Source: Pseudomonadota bacterium (GTDB lineage Bacteria > Desulfobacterota > Anaeroferrophillalia > Anaeroferrophillales > Tharpellaceae). From it: DNA of 40,898 bases. The stretch spans positions 1 through 40,898 of the forward strand of contig DSCM01000117.1 of NCBI GenBank assembly GCA_011049115.1. The letters run 5' to 3'. The notes below the pieces were generated by a model, which made no database searches, had not been told where the DNA came from, and saw nothing but the letters and a program-made list of their open reading frames with translations. Positions 8,017 through 17,683 of the stretch are shown here, piece by piece; position 1 is the stretch's first letter; the number at the start of each line of letters is the position of its first letter. Both the position numbers and the translations under genes were made by a program.

Positions 8017-9088
8017 TGCCCCGGCCTTTATAAGCCGGGATAAAACAGCGGTTACAGGAACAGCAGGCGGCCGCCGTGTCGCGTCCGGCCTGCCACTGGC
8101 GAATCAGGTCGGGTTCACGGATCAGGGGGCGGCAAAGAGAGATCAGGGTCGCGCCCTGGTCGCGCACCCGAGCCGCTCCCTCCAGAGAGCGAATGCCGCC
8201 GACGGCAATTACCGGAAGGCTTAGGTTCTCAGCAAAAGCTCGACATTCCGTAAGAAACGGGGCTTCATTTTCACCGGCTTTGATGCCGCATGGGACCGGG
8301 GTCCAGGGGGAGGAAACCTGAGTGCCTCCGCTGACTTCCACAGCGTCCAGTCCGATTTGCGCCAGATGTTGGGTGAGCTTCAGGCTCTCTTTCAGCTCCA
8401 GTCCGTTTTCAAGATAGTCGGAGCCGTTGATTTTCATGGTTACCGCAAAGTCAGAGCCGACATACTCCCTGATTTTCAAATAACATTCTTCCAGAAAACG
8501 GCCGCGATTTTCCAGGTCGCCCCCATAGTCATCCCTTCGTTGATTGCTGAAAGGGGAAAGGAACTGGCTGATCAGGTAGCCGTGCGCGGCATGAATCTGG
8601 ACGCCGTCGCAGCCGGCTTCCCGGGCCCGACCGGCGGCTTCGCCGAAATTAGTCGCCAGTTGTTTGATTTCCTTGATTTCTATTTCCTGAGGCATTTCCT
8701 TGAAAAGCGGATGTTTAAGGGCGCTCGGCGCGACGCGTTTCAGGCCGCTGACGCTGGAGCGGGCCAGTCCACCGCAATGAACCAGTTGAGCCATGAAAGC
8801 GGTATCATGGGCCCGGCCGGCCTGAACGACCTTTTTCAGGGACTGCTGGTGGTGGGGCCGGCAGAGCAGATTCTGCTCCGGGTTGCGCCGGCCGGCGGGG
8901 TCGACGGCGATATAGCCACTGGTCAGAAGGCCGGCTCCACCGGCGCTGAGGTTTTTGTAAAGCTCGACCTGGGCCCGGCTGAAAGAACCGTCGGTTTCTC
9001 CCTTGCCGTCCCAGGTGGCGGAGCGGACAAAACGGTTTTTCAGAACAAGTCGGCCTAGGTTGACCGGAGTGAAAAGTTTCTGGGGCAT
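7994..9088 (-). CDS. NADH:flavin oxidoreductase, Old Yellow Enzyme family
   Basis: A 364-residue TIM-barrel FMN enzyme. Recognisable family blocks are KLFTPVNLGRLVLKNRFVRSA at the N-terminus, the active-site pair in GVQIHAAHGYLISQFLSP, SNQRRDDYGGDLENRGRF, and the phosphate-binding end IAVGGI. The C-terminus carries a cysteine group (CCSCNRC plus a later Cys), like the iron-sulfur ligands of 2,4-dienoyl-CoA reductase relatives, but the second flavin and NAD domain of those enzymes is missing. It may therefore act with a separate reductase. The substrate cannot be told. It follows comM by 48 bases on the same strand. The 3' end overlaps the convergent protease gene. Confidence 0.88.
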   Translation of the reverse strand: MPQKLFTPVNLGRLVLKNRFVRSATWDGKGETDGSFSRAQVELYKNLSAGGAGLLTSGYIAVDPAGRRNPEQNLLCRPHHQQSLKKVVQAGRAHDTAFMAQLVHCGGLARSSVSGLKRVAPSALKHPLFKEMPQEIEIKEIKQLATNFGEAAGRAREAGCDGVQIHAAHGYLISQFLSPFSNQRRDDYGGDLENRGRFLEECYLKIREYVGSDFAVTMKINGSDYLENGLELKESLKLTQHLAQIGLDAVEVSGGTQVSSPWTPVPCGIKAGENEAPFLTECRAFAENLSLPVIAVGGIRSLEGAARVRDQGATLISLCRPLIREPDLIRQWQAGRDTAAACCSCNRCFIPAYKGRGISCLQLE

Positions 9089-9136
9089 TTTTTTCCCTGT
9101 TTGCTTGGTCGGTGGAGGTGAAAGCGCGTCTGGATT

Positions 9137-10681
9137 TCAGAAAACCAGGCGTCGATCCAATGAACGAAACTGAATGGCCTCGGCGATATCGAAACTGTTG
9201 ATCTCCGGGCTCCCCTTAAGATCGGCGATCGTGCGGGCGACTTTCAGAATCCGGCTGTAGGCTCTGGCGCTGAGGCCAAGCCGGTCCATGGTTTTTTCCA
9301 ACAGCTCGCGGCAGGCGGAGTCAAGTCGGCAGAATTTTTTCAAATCCCGATCATTCAGGGCGGCGTTACTGGGACGGGGCAGATGATTCAGCCTTTTTTG
9401 TTGCAGCGCCCGCGCGCGGGTGACACGCAGGCGAATCGTCGCCGAAGGTTCACCGCCGTTTCCCTGGTTTTCATGAACCAGTTCCCGGGTGGTGACCGCC
9501 GGCACCTCAATGTGAAGATCGATCCGGTCGAGCAGAGGACCGGAAATTTTATGGCGATAGCGCTGAATTTGGGCGGCGCTGCAAATACATGGCTGCAGGG
9601 TGTCGCCGTAATGGCCGCAGGGACAGGGATTCATGGCCGTGATCAGGATGAAGTCGGCTGGGAACAGGGCTTGGGACTGAGCCCGGCTGATCGTGATCTC
9701 GCGGTTTTCCAGAGGTTGGCGCAGAACCTCGAGGGCGGAGCGGCGAAATTCAGGAAACTCATCCAGGAAAAGGACCCCGTTATGGGCCAGAGTGACTTCT
9801 CCGGGGCGGGGTTGGGCCCCGCCGCCGATCAGGGCAACATCTGAGATCGTATGGTGCGGGGCCCGAAAGGGGCGTTGTCGTAACAGTCCCTGACCGTTGT
9901 GAATGAGTCCGGCGACGCTGTGAATGATCGTGCTTTCCAGGGCCTCGCTAAAGCTCAGTGGCGGCAGAATTGAAGGCAGGCGTTGAGCCAGCATGGTTTT
10001 GCCGCTGCCCGGAGGACCGACAAAAAGAAGATTGTGGCCGCCGGCGGCGGCGATTTCCAGAGCTCTTTTAGCTTGCTGCTGCCCCCGTACATCGGCGAAG
10101 TCGAGGTTTTTATCGAGATCCCGGTCAATCCTTTCGCATGTTGTGGGGAGCTGAGGTCGGGGGATTTTCCCGTTGATGATGTCCAGGGTTTCCTGCAGAT
10201 GTTCGACCGCGATAATCTCAATCCCGCTGACCGCCGCCGCTTCCATGGCGTTGGCGCGGGGCAGGAACAGACCCCGGCAGCCGCATTCCCGGGCGGCCAT
10301 GGCACTCGGCAGGGCACCGCGGATTTCTTTGATACGGCCGTCAAGGGAGAGCTCGCCGCAGAAAAGATAATCTTTCAGGGCAGCGTTGTTTGCAAGTCCG
10401 GATTCTTCGCCGGCGATGATGCCGAGCGCGGCCGGCAGATCCAGGGCCGTGCCTTCCTTGCGCAGGTCGGCCGGAGCCAGATTGATGGTAATGCGGCGGG
10501 CCGGGAACTTGAAACCGCAATTTTTGATGGCTGAGCGGATTCTTTCCTTACTCTCCTTGATCGCGTTATCGGCAAGGCCGACGACAATGAAATTGGGCAG
10601 GCCGCGGGAGACGTCTACTTCAACTTCGACCGGCAGGGCGCGAATGCCGACCAGAGAGGCGCTGAGAATGGTTGTAAACAT
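9137..10681 (-). CDS. comM: YifB/ComM family Mg-chelatase-like AAA+ ATPase
   Basis: A protein of about 514 residues. It has an N-terminal ChlI-like domain (SASLVGIRALPVEVEVDVS, then GLPNFIVVGLADNAIKESKER), a AAA+ core with Walker A GPPGSGKT at about 222-229, Walker B VLFLDEF, and a C-terminal Mg-chelatase domain ending QFRSLDRRL. Relatives of ComM act as hexameric helicases that help branch migration during natural transformation, though the gene is also common in bacteria not known to be transformable. The ATG at 10681 matches the usual family start (MFTTILSAS). A TTG at 10735 would add 18 residues without family support. It is divergent from bioA. Confidence 0.93.
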   Translation of the reverse strand: MFTTILSASLVGIRALPVEVEVDVSRGLPNFIVVGLADNAIKESKERIRSAIKNCGFKFPARRITINLAPADLRKEGTALDLPAALGIIAGEESGLANNAALKDYLFCGELSLDGRIKEIRGALPSAMAARECGCRGLFLPRANAMEAAAVSGIEIIAVEHLQETLDIINGKIPRPQLPTTCERIDRDLDKNLDFADVRGQQQAKRALEIAAAGGHNLLFVGPPGSGKTMLAQRLPSILPPLSFSEALESTIIHSVAGLIHNGQGLLRQRPFRAPHHTISDVALIGGGAQPRPGEVTLAHNGVLFLDEFPEFRRSALEVLRQPLENREITISRAQSQALFPADFILITAMNPCPCGHYGDTLQPCICSAAQIQRYRHKISGPLLDRIDLHIEVPAVTTRELVHENQGNGGEPSATIRLRVTRARALQQKRLNHLPRPSNAALNDRDLKKFCRLDSACRELLEKTMDRLGLSARAYSRILKVARTIADLKGSPEINSFDIAEAIQFRSLDRRLVF

Positions 10682-11017
10682 CAGTCGGTTTGTCAGCAGG
10701 GAGAAGATTAACCAGCTTGGCTTTCTTGTAGTCAAAATCCATCATCTCCTGATTGGCGTTCCAATGTCAAGATTAAAAAAGGTGATTGACTTGTCGCGGT
10801 AAACTTATTAGGGTTTTTGCTTGTTCCGGTGCGAATCGGTGTTGACGGTGAATGGTTGCGTTGAAAACCTGTTTGCCGCGAATCTTCGCCGGTTAAGCTT
10901 TCGGACGATTTTTCCACCCCCTGTGACCTTTTCAGTTCCTTGTCGGCCGCTTCCAGGTTACAGGAGATGCGGCGGGCGTTTTGAAAAACGGTAAATTTGA
11001 TGAAAAAGACAGGTTGT
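10682..11017. other. Divergent spacer between comM and bioA
   Basis: There is no gene here apart from a 41-codon out-of-frame reading that overlaps comM. A TTGACT hexamer at 10786-10791 could be a -35 for bioA, with a poor -10 (TAGGGT) 17 bases on. The same ten bases TTGACTTGTC recur in the tRNA-Gln promoter at 32830. No biotin operator palindrome was recognised. Confidence 0.4.
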
Positions 11018-12286
11018 ATGATTGATCTGCAGGAGCGTGATCGCCGCTCGCTCTGGCATCCCTACGCGGCGGCCCCGGCGGCCATTGCTCCCTATATCGT
11101 TAAAAGCGCTGCCGGCACCCGTCTGACCCTGGCGGACGGGCGGCGGCTGATTGACGGCATGTCATCGTGGTGGGCCGCCATTCACGGTTATAATCACCCT
11201 CGGCTCAACGCCGCCTTGACCAGGCAGCTGGAAAGCATGGCCCATGTTATGTTCGGCGGTCTGACTCATGAACCGGCGATTTTACTGGCGGAAAAATTGC
11301 TGGCCCTGGCCCCTCCGGGACTGGGCCGGGTATTTTTTGTCGATTCGGGATCGGTGGCGGTTGAGGTGGCGCTTAAAATGGCGCTGCAATACTGGATTGC
11401 CGTCGGAAAGCCCGCCAAAAAACGTTTTCTGGTCCCGCGCGGCGGTTATCATGGCGATACTTTCGGGGCCATGTCGGTTTGCGATCCGGTCAACGGCATG
11501 CATCATCTTTTTGCCGATCTGGTGATGCCTCAGCTTTTTGCCCCGGCGCCCAAAATTCCCTTCTCCGGAGACTGGGACGAGCAGGAGATGGTCGCTATTG
11601 AAGAACTGATCCGGCGGCATCAGCGGGAACTGGCGGCGGTAATTGTTGAACCTGTGGTGCAGGGCGCCGGCGGCATGCGCTTTTACCATCCCCGCTATCT
11701 GCGGGCTCTGCGTAAACTCTGCGATGAGTACGATTTACTCCTGATCGCCGATGAAATCGCCACCGGTTTCGGTCGCACCGGGGAACTCTTTGCTTGCGAC
11801 CATGCCGGGATCACGCCCGATATCCTTTGTCTGGGCAAGGCCCTTACGGGTGGTTATCTGAGTTTTGCCGCGACCTTGACCCGGGAATTTATCAGTCAGA
11901 AAATCAGCTCCGGAAATCCGGGGCTGCTGCTGCATGGACCGACCTTTATGGCCAATCCCCTGGCCTGCGCCGTGGCCCTGGCCAGTATAGAACTGCTGGA
12001 AGAATCGCCCTGGCGGACGCAGGTGGCCGGTATCGAGCAGAGGCTGCGCGAGGGACTTGCTCCATGCCGCAACCTGCCCGGGGTGAGTGAGGTTCGGGTT
12101 CTTGGCGCGATCGGGGTGGTGGAAACCACGGCTCCGGTCGATGTCGCAAAAATTCAGGCGAGGGTGGTGTCGCGTGGTGTCTGGCTGCGTCCTTTCGCAC
12201 ATCTCTGTTATACAATGCCACCTTTTCTGATTTCGGAGAATGACCTTGATGAAATTACCGCGGCGATGGTTTACGCCTTTTCCTGA
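11018..12286 (+). CDS. bioA: Adenosylmethionine-8-amino-7-oxononanoate aminotransferase (biotin synthesis)
   Basis: A PLP-dependent class III aminotransferase of about 422 residues that converts KAPA to DAPA in biotin synthesis, with SAM as the usual amino donor. BioA marks are SLWHPY near the N-terminus, GMSSWWAAIHGYNHP, the serine in FFVDSGSVAVEVALKM, IADEIATGFGRTG, and the PLP lysine K274 in GKALTGGYLSFAATL. The start at 11018 has AGG five bases upstream and gives the usual short lead to the WHPY motif; ATG 11000 is an alternative. No other biotin gene lies in this window, so the pathway genes must be elsewhere if complete. Confidence 0.93.
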   Translation: MIDLQERDRRSLWHPYAAAPAAIAPYIVKSAAGTRLTLADGRRLIDGMSSWWAAIHGYNHPRLNAALTRQLESMAHVMFGGLTHEPAILLAEKLLALAPPGLGRVFFVDSGSVAVEVALKMALQYWIAVGKPAKKRFLVPRGGYHGDTFGAMSVCDPVNGMHHLFADLVMPQLFAPAPKIPFSGDWDEQEMVAIEELIRRHQRELAAVIVEPVVQGAGGMRFYHPRYLRALRKLCDEYDLLLIADEIATGFGRTGELFACDHAGITPDILCLGKALTGGYLSFAATLTREFISQKISSGNPGLLLHGPTFMANPLACAVALASIELLEESPWRTQVAGIEQRLREGLAPCRNLPGVSEVRVLGAIGVVETTAPVDVAKIQARVVSRGVWLRPFAHLCYTMPPFLISENDLDEITAAMVYAFS

Positions 12287-12377
12287 ATCTCCTGTCGGAA
12301 TTTGTGCGCTTGATGCCGACAGTGATGCAGGTCAGGGTTTTGCGGTCAAGGTCCGGGGAGGCGTAAAAGACTTTTGG

Positions 12378-12406
12378 TTGCTTTGTGCCGCACCTTATAG
12401 TATAAA
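12378..12406 (+). promoter_or_regulatory. Predicted sigma-70 promoter for dksA
   Basis: TTGCTT, 17 bases, then TATAAA. A second overlapping choice is TTGGTT (12374) with TATAGT (12396). The transcript would have a leader of about 115 bases ending in a GGAG site before dksA. This is a match to consensus only. Confidence 0.5.
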
Positions 12407-12529
12407 CGGCGCCGATTTTTGTTTTTTTGGGCGGGCTTTTCTCTTAAAGCTGAATCTTGAAACCGGTTCATCCTGAGAGCACGTTCTCGCAGATTGCGGG
12501 AGGAGGCGTGAAAGTTTTGGAGATTTACT

Positions 12530-12895
12530 ATGGATGCTGAACAGCTTGAATATTTTCGCCGGATTCTGTTGGAAAAAAAACAAGAGGTGGAAGAACGGGT
12601 GGAGCAGCTCAAAAAGGGCGATATCCATACCAATAAAGATGATTTGTATGATGATATCGATGCCGCCAGTGTCGATGCCGACCACAGCCTGCTGTTTCGC
12701 ATCCGCGGCCGGGAAGCGCACCTGATCAAGAAAATCAATGAGGCCCTTGAGCAGATCGATGCCGGTACTTATGGTATTTGCGCTGAGTGCGGAGAAGACA
12801 TCAACATCGAGCGTCTCAAGGCCCGCCCGGTAGCCCCCCTGTGTATCGCCTGTAAGGAAGAACAGGAGAAGATCGAGAAACGCAAAGGTCGTTAG
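12530..12895 (+). CDS. dksA: DksA/TraR family zinc-finger transcription regulator
   Basis: A 121-residue protein with a long coiled-coil N-terminal half and a C4 zinc finger: C84-x2-C87 and C105-x2-C108 (GICAECGED and PLCIACKEE). The family DIDAASVDAD-like acidic tip region is present (DDLYDDIDAASVDADHS), and acidic residues at the coiled-coil tip are what DksA inserts into the RNA polymerase secondary channel. The protein is shorter than E. coli DksA (151), as is common in deltaproteobacterial homologues. GGAG precedes the ATG. The gene sits 33 bases before leuS and is probably co-transcribed with it. A minus-strand frame across this gene was dismissed as a shadow. Confidence 0.9.
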   Translation: MDAEQLEYFRRILLEKKQEVEERVEQLKKGDIHTNKDDLYDDIDAASVDADHSLLFRIRGREAHLIKKINEALEQIDAGTYGICAECGEDINIERLKARPVAPLCIACKEEQEKIEKRKGR

Positions 12896-12928
12896 TGCTC
12901 TTGCTGAATCTTTGAGAAAGAAAAAGTA

Positions 12929-15421
12929 ATGGAAGCGGAATATAATCCTCGAGTATTGGAAAAAAAATGGCAGGATCGTTGGCGGGCGGATAGAATCTTT
13001 GCCGCCGGTCGTCAGGAAGGCGAGAAATATTACTTGCTTGAAATGTTTCCCTATCCTTCCGGCAAGATCCATATGGGACATGTGCGTAATTATTCGATCG
13101 GGGATGTGATGGCCCGTTTTCAGCGGATGCGGGGACGCGATGTCCTGCATCCCATGGGTTGGGATGCCTTCGGCATGCCGGCTGAAAATGCCGCGATCGC
13201 CCACAAGGTTCATCCCGTCGCCTGGACGCGGCGCAATATTGAAGAAATGCGGGCCCAGTTGCAACGCCTGGGCTTTAGTTATGACTGGGAGCGGGAGCTG
13301 GCGACCTGCGATCCTTCCTATTATCGCTGGGAACAGCTTTTCTTTCTCCAGATGCTGGAAAGAGATCTGGTTTATAAAAAAGAAGCCAAGGTGAATTGGT
13401 GTGCCGAGTGTCAGACCGTTCTGGCCAATGAGCAGGTTGAAAACGGTTGCTGCTGGCGTTGTGGTCGAGAGACCGAGACCAAGGATTTAAGCCAGTGGTT
13501 TTTTCGGATTACCGCTTACGCCGAAGAGCTGCTGGCCGGTTGTGATGAACTGCAGGGGGGCTGGCCGGAACGGGTCATCACCATGCAGAAGAACTGGATC
13601 GGCAAAAGTGTCGGAGCGGAGATCGACTTCGCGGTGGAGGGACGCGCGGATTGTCGCATCAAGGTTTTTACCACCAGACAGGACACTCTGTTTGGTGCGA
13701 CCTTCATGAGTCTGGCCCCTGATCATCCGTTGGCGATTGAACTTGCCGCAGGTACCGGCCAGGAAGCGGCGGTGGCCGCTTTTATCGAAAAAATGCGCTG
13801 TCTTGAGCAGAATGAGCGCGACCCCGGCGCGCTGGAGAAAGAAGGGGTTTTTACCGGCAGTTACTGTCTTAATCCGCTGACCGGGCGGCGCATGCCGATC
13901 TATCTGGCTAACTTTGTACTCTCCGGTTACGGTACCGGCGCGGTGATGGCGGTGCCGGCTCATGATCAGCGCGATTTTGAGTTTGCCAGAATGTATGATC
14001 TGCCAATTATGGTCGTGATTCAACCTGACGGTCCGCCCCTGGTGCCCGAAGAAATGACCGAGGCCTATACCGGGGAAGGACGGCTGGTTAATTCGGGGTC
14101 TTTTGACGGTTGTGAAAATCTTCAGGCCCTTGATCTGATCGCCGTCTATCTGGCGGAGCAGGGCATCGGCAAAAAAGCTGTGACTTATCGTTTGCGGGAC
14201 TGGGGGGTTTCACGGCAGCGTTACTGGGGAGCACCGATTCCGGTTATTTACTGTGAAAAATGCGGAATTGTTCCGGTGCCCATAGCCGATCTGCCCGTGA
14301 CCCTACCCGAGAATGTCGATCTCTGTGGCAGCGGGGGTTCCCCGCTGGGCCGGGTGGATAGCTTTGTCAATACTACTTGTCCTCGTTGCGGGGGTCCGGC
14401 TCGTCGTGAGACTGACACGATGGATACCTTTGTTGAGTCTTCCTGGTATTATATGCGCTATGCCTGCGCTACTTATGATGATGCGCCACTGCAGCGGGAG
14501 GCCGTCAAAAAATGGCTGCCGGTCGATCATTATGTCGGCGGCATCGAGCACGCGATTCTGCATTTACTGTATTCACGTTTCTTTACCCGGGTCCTGCGGG
14601 ATTTGGGATATATCGATTTCTCGGAACCCTTTACCCGGCTTCTGACCCAGGGCATGGTCATAAAAGATGGAGCCAAGATGTCGAAATCAAAAGGTAATGT
14701 GGTTGATCCCAATGCCTTGATTGCAAAGTATGGAGCGGATACGGCCCGAATGTTCAGTCTGTTCGCATCACCTCCCGAGCTGGATCTGGAATGGAATGAT
14801 CAGGGCGTTGAAGGTGCCTATCGTTTTCTGAGCCGACTCTGGCGCTTGGTTTATACCCTGCTTCCGGCATTAGGCGGGGTGGCCGCCTTTGCCGGGGAGA
14901 TGGTAGATGTGCCGCAGGATTATGTTGCCCTGCGGCGCAAGACGCATCAGACGATTGCCCGGGTGCGCTCCGATATCGAGGAGCGACTGCATTTTAACAC
15001 GGCGATCAGCGCGATCATGGAATTGGTCAACGAATTGAAAGGTTATACGCCCGAGGCGGCGCAAAACGACCGGGTGCTGGCGGCTTTGTTGCGGGAGGCG
15101 CTGGAAACCGTGGTTCTGCTGCTTTCACCCATTGTTCCACATATCTGTGAGGAACTTTGGCTGGAGCTCGGCCATCAGGGTGGTTTGAGCTATGTCCCGG
15201 TGCCGCAGGTCGATGCGGCGGCGCTGCTGGAGGACCGTGTTCTGGTGGTTGTTCAGATCAACGGCAAGGTCAGGGAGCGGTTGATGGTGGCTCGGGATCT
15301 GGCGGAGGATGAGGTAAGCAACCTGGCCTTGGCCAGCGAACGGGTGCGGAAGTATGTCGACGGCAAACCTCCGCGCAAGGTGGTCGTGGTTCCCAATAAG
15401 CTGGTTAATATTGTTGTTTGA
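12929..15421 (+). CDS. leuS: Leucyl-tRNA synthetase
   Basis: A class I synthetase of 830 residues that charges tRNA-Leu. The HIGH signature appears as HMGH in [19 protein letters not shown], and the KMSKS loop is K583-MSKS in [14 protein letters not shown]. The editing (CP1) domain includes the [12 protein letters not shown] and [17 protein letters not shown] blocks. A zinc ribbon (CAECQ...CWRCG) and a second cysteine cluster (CEKCG...CPRCG) are visible. The C-terminal domain ends with [13 protein letters not shown] and [12 protein letters not shown], typical of full-length bacterial enzymes. GAGAAAG serves as the ribosome binding site. lptE starts 20 bases downstream. Confidence 0.98.
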   Translation: MEAEYNPRVLEKKWQDRWRADRIFAAGRQEGEKYYLLEMFPYPSGKIHMGHVRNYSIGDVMARFQRMRGRDVLHPMGWDAFGMPAENAAIAHKVHPVAWTRRNIEEMRAQLQRLGFSYDWERELATCDPSYYRWEQLFFLQMLERDLVYKKEAKVNWCAECQTVLANEQVENGCCWRCGRETETKDLSQWFFRITAYAEELLAGCDELQGGWPERVITMQKNWIGKSVGAEIDFAVEGRADCRIKVFTTRQDTLFGATFMSLAPDHPLAIELAAGTGQEAAVAAFIEKMRCLEQNERDPGALEKEGVFTGSYCLNPLTGRRMPIYLANFVLSGYGTGAVMAVPAHDQRDFEFARMYDLPIMVVIQPDGPPLVPEEMTEAYTGEGRLVNSGSFDGCENLQALDLIAVYLAEQGIGKKAVTYRLRDWGVSRQRYWGAPIPVIYCEKCGIVPVPIADLPVTLPENVDLCGSGGSPLGRVDSFVNTTCPRCGGPARRETDTMDTFVESSWYYMRYACATYDDAPLQREAVKKWLPVDHYVGGIEHAILHLLYSRFFTRVLRDLGYIDFSEPFTRLLTQGMVIKDGAKMSKSKGNVVDPNALIAKYGADTARMFSLFASPPELDLEWNDQGVEGAYRFLSRLWRLVYTLLPALGGVAAFAGEMVDVPQDYVALRRKTHQTIARVRSDIEERLHFNTAISAIMELVNELKGYTPEAAQNDRVLAALLREALETVVLLLSPIVPHICEELWLELGHQGGLSYVPVPQVDAAALLEDRVLVVVQINGKVRERLMVARDLAEDEVSNLALASERVRKYVDGKPPRKVVVVPNKLVNIVV

Positions 15422-15440
15422 TTTTACGCTGGAGATCCTG

Positions 15441-15959
15441 GTGACGGCTCGAAGAAGTTTAGTCCTTGGTGTACTGCTGGTGATGCTGCTGGGCTGCGGC
15501 TGCGGTTATCGTTTGCGCGGCAGCGGCAGTTTGGGGGCAGGGCTGACGACGATTGCAATAGTCCCCTTTGCCAATGAAACCTACGAGAACCACCTGGAAA
15601 GCTATCTGTATGATGCCTTGGTTGACGAGTTTTCCCGCAGCCGAAATCTGCAACTGGTTTCGGTCAAAAACGCCGATGTTCTGGTCAAGGGCTGTATCAA
15701 GGCGGTTGAAAACTATGCCATTTCTTATTCGCCAGATGACAAAACCTATGAATACCGGGTCCTGCTGAGACTTGATGCCGAGGTCGCTGAGACTCGTGGT
15801 GGCGAAATTCTCTGGCGCCGGACGGGAATGCATGAGGTTGAGGAATATAAGACCAGTAACGAGCCGTTGACGGTTGATCGGCGAAAACAGGCGGCTTTGC
15901 AGCAGCTTTGCCGGATTCTGGCGGAGAATATTCACGATGGACTGTTTACCGATTTCTGA
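15441..15959 (+). CDS. lptE: LPS-assembly lipoprotein LptE
   Basis: A lipoprotein of 172 residues that plugs the LptD barrel and helps insert LPS into the outer membrane. The N-terminus is a lipoprotein signal (TARRSLVLGVLLVMLLGC) with the lipobox LLGC, then CGYRLRG, the conserved GYxLRG opening of LptE. IAIVPFANETYENHLE is the usual first strand. The GTG at 15441 is favoured because GGAG lies six bases upstream and the lipobox then falls about 19 residues in; a longer frame runs into leuS and has no signal peptide. The order leuS-lptE-holA is common in Gram-negative bacteria and supports the call. Confidence 0.88.
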   Translation: MTARRSLVLGVLLVMLLGCGCGYRLRGSGSLGAGLTTIAIVPFANETYENHLESYLYDALVDEFSRSRNLQLVSVKNADVLVKGCIKAVENYAISYSPDDKTYEYRVLLRLDAEVAETRGGEILWRRTGMHEVEEYKTSNEPLTVDRRKQAALQQLCRILAENIHDGLFTDF

Positions 15960-15983
15960 TGACGCCAAGATGTTTGTGTGTTT

Positions 15984-16994
15984 ATGTTGAAGACCCTGGA
16001 TGAGGCTTTTTCCCGGGCGCTTACCGATACTTCTTTTTGGGGTTGCCTTCTTTATGGCAGCGAAAATTATCCCCACGCCTATCTCAGTCATGGCCTGAAA
16101 ACCCTGGCCGACCGCGGACAGGTATTGGAAATCTTCGATTGTTCCCAGCTTTCTCTGCCGGATTTTCGCTTGACTTGCGCGACCCCTTCCTTTTTTGCCG
16201 CCAGTAAAATCGTTCACCTTTACAATCTCGATCAATTCGCGAAAAATGATTTAGAAAAACTGCTTGAGTGGATAGAGCGTGAAGCTCCAAGAAGCCCGGT
16301 GCGGGCTCTTTTCCTGAGCAGTTTTAAGCTCGATGGACGATCTTTTTTGGTCTCACGACTGAAGAAGAAAGATTTTTTCATTGTCAAAAGTGATAAAATG
16401 AAGCCGGCTGAAGTACGCCAGCGCTTGCTGCAGAGGTTGCAGGAACATGAAATTGCGATTGACGGCAAGGTTCTGGATGAGCTGGTGCTGTTGCATGATG
16501 CGAATCTGCCGATGCTTGAATCAGAGCTTGAAAAAATGGAGCTTTATGTCGGCCCCGGCGGCCGGATTGATCGGCGTACTGCCGACCTGCTTGGAGTAGA
16601 CAGTGGGGGAGGCAATATTTTTGCCTTTTGTGATGCTGTCTGTGAAGGACAACTGCCCCGGTCCCTGGAAATTCTTGAAGCCCTGCTTCGCGCCCGGACA
16701 GAGCCTTTGCTGATATTGGCGATGCTGGCTCGCCAATATCGCCTTCTGGGGCGCGCTGCGTCTCCGGAACTGCAGCGCCTGACTTCGTCCAAGCTGGCTG
16801 AAGCCTTGAAAATTCATCCTTATGTGGCGGGTAAGCTGTTGACGCAGGTGAAAAGAATGAAACCGATGGTCTACGCTCCAGCCTTTAAAATTATGCTAGA
16901 GGTTGATCGGGCTTTAAAAAGATCTCTGCTTCCTTCCAGGCTTATCCTCGAGGATATGGTTTTGCAACTGGTACGGGTTGCGACGGCAAAATGA
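15984..16994 (+). CDS. holA: DNA polymerase III delta subunit
   Basis: A protein of about 336 residues and the clamp-loader subunit that opens the beta clamp. It has an N-terminal AAA+-like domain without a Walker A motif, as expected for delta (LLYGSENYPHAYLSHGLKTL). It also has the FFAASKIVHLYNLDQF stretch, matching the family pattern for the beta-binding helix region, the middle domain with DELVLLHDANLPMLESELEKM, and a C-terminal collar domain (LLILAMLARQYRLL). The position directly after lptE is typical. ATG 15984 is used; a GTG two codons earlier is possible and neither has a strong ribosome binding site. The stop overlaps the next start as ATGA. Confidence 0.9.
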   Translation: MLKTLDEAFSRALTDTSFWGCLLYGSENYPHAYLSHGLKTLADRGQVLEIFDCSQLSLPDFRLTCATPSFFAASKIVHLYNLDQFAKNDLEKLLEWIEREAPRSPVRALFLSSFKLDGRSFLVSRLKKKDFFIVKSDKMKPAEVRQRLLQRLQEHEIAIDGKVLDELVLLHDANLPMLESELEKMELYVGPGGRIDRRTADLLGVDSGGGNIFAFCDAVCEGQLPRSLEILEALLRARTEPLLILAMLARQYRLLGRAASPELQRLTSSKLAEALKIHPYVAGKLLTQVKRMKPMVYAPAFKIMLEVDRALKRSLLPSRLILEDMVLQLVRVATAK

Positions 16995-17548
16995 AAATTC
17001 CTGATTACGAAACCTGTTGCTGTTTGCTGCGGCGTTATGCTGTCCCAGAGCATATCATTGCGCACAGTCGGCAGGTTGCGCTAGTCAGCCTCTGTCTGGA
17101 AGAAGGGCTGGCACTCAGAGGGGTCAGGTTTGCGCCAAATCTGCTCATGAGCGCGGCCCTGTTGCATGATATTGCCAAGATGGAGTCAATTGAAATGGGG
17201 CGGGATCATGCCTGCCTTGGAGCTGAGTGGCTGAAGGCGGAAGCTTGTCCTGAAATAGCTGAAATTATAATTAATCACGTCTATCTGAAAACAGATTTGG
17301 CCGGGCCGATTGTGGCCCGGGAGATAATTTACTATGCCGATAAACGGGTGCGGCATGTCGAGATTGTCTCGGTTGCCGAAAGGTTGGCGGACTTGCGCGA
17401 GCGTTATGGTTGCGATTCCTCTGCAATGGGAAGATTGGACGAACTTGAGGCCCTGACCCTGGCGGTCGAAAAAAAAATTTTTCAAAGACTGGATTTCACT
17501 CCCGGTGAAGTCGGATTTCTTTGTCGGGAGAAAAAAATATTGACATAA
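16991..17548 (+). CDS. HD-domain phosphohydrolase
   Basis: A 185-residue protein with an HD fold. Metal-binding residues appear as H in EHIIAHSRQVALVSL, the HD pair in SAALLHDIAKMES, and a later histidine in IIINHVYLK, followed by YADKRVRH. Family members hydrolyse phosphate monoesters or nucleotides; the substrate is not predictable here. The start overlaps the holA stop (ATGA), so translation is probably coupled. Some relatives in the same fold are YqeK-type diadenosine tetraphosphatases, but this protein lacks enough family marks for that name. Confidence 0.82.
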   Translation: MKIPDYETCCCLLRRYAVPEHIIAHSRQVALVSLCLEEGLALRGVRFAPNLLMSAALLHDIAKMESIEMGRDHACLGAEWLKAEACPEIAEIIINHVYLKTDLAGPIVAREIIYYADKRVRHVEIVSVAERLADLRERYGCDSSAMGRLDELEALTLAVEKKIFQRLDFTPGEVGFLCREKKILT

Positions 17549-17622
17549 ACAGCCGAAGGCAATATACAGGTCGTTCAGCCCCCGCGACCCAGGCTTGAAT
17601 GTGGCGTGCTAGTTGCGTCAAT

Positions 17623-17651
17623 TTGTGAACCAACCCCGCATGGGATATAAG
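17623..17651 (+). promoter_or_regulatory. Predicted sigma-70 promoter for rpsU
   Basis: TTGTGA, 17 bases, then TATAAG. A perfect TATAAT follows at 17654-17659 but lacks a -35 at the right distance. The transcript would start about 25 bases before the rpsU start and contain its GAAGGG ribosome binding site. Confidence 0.5.
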
Positions 17652-17683
17652 TATATAATATTACAGAGGAAGAAGGGATTTAG

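Noticed and set aside
10620-10745. A 41-codon minus-strand ORF with an AGGAG just before its ATG, overlapping the comM start
   Set aside because: The spacing from AGGAG is too short, it is out of frame with comM, and the peptide has no recognisable features.
12395-13264. A 289-codon minus-strand ORF across dksA and leuS
   Set aside because: It lies opposite two certain genes and its sequence has no family features; it is a shadow frame.
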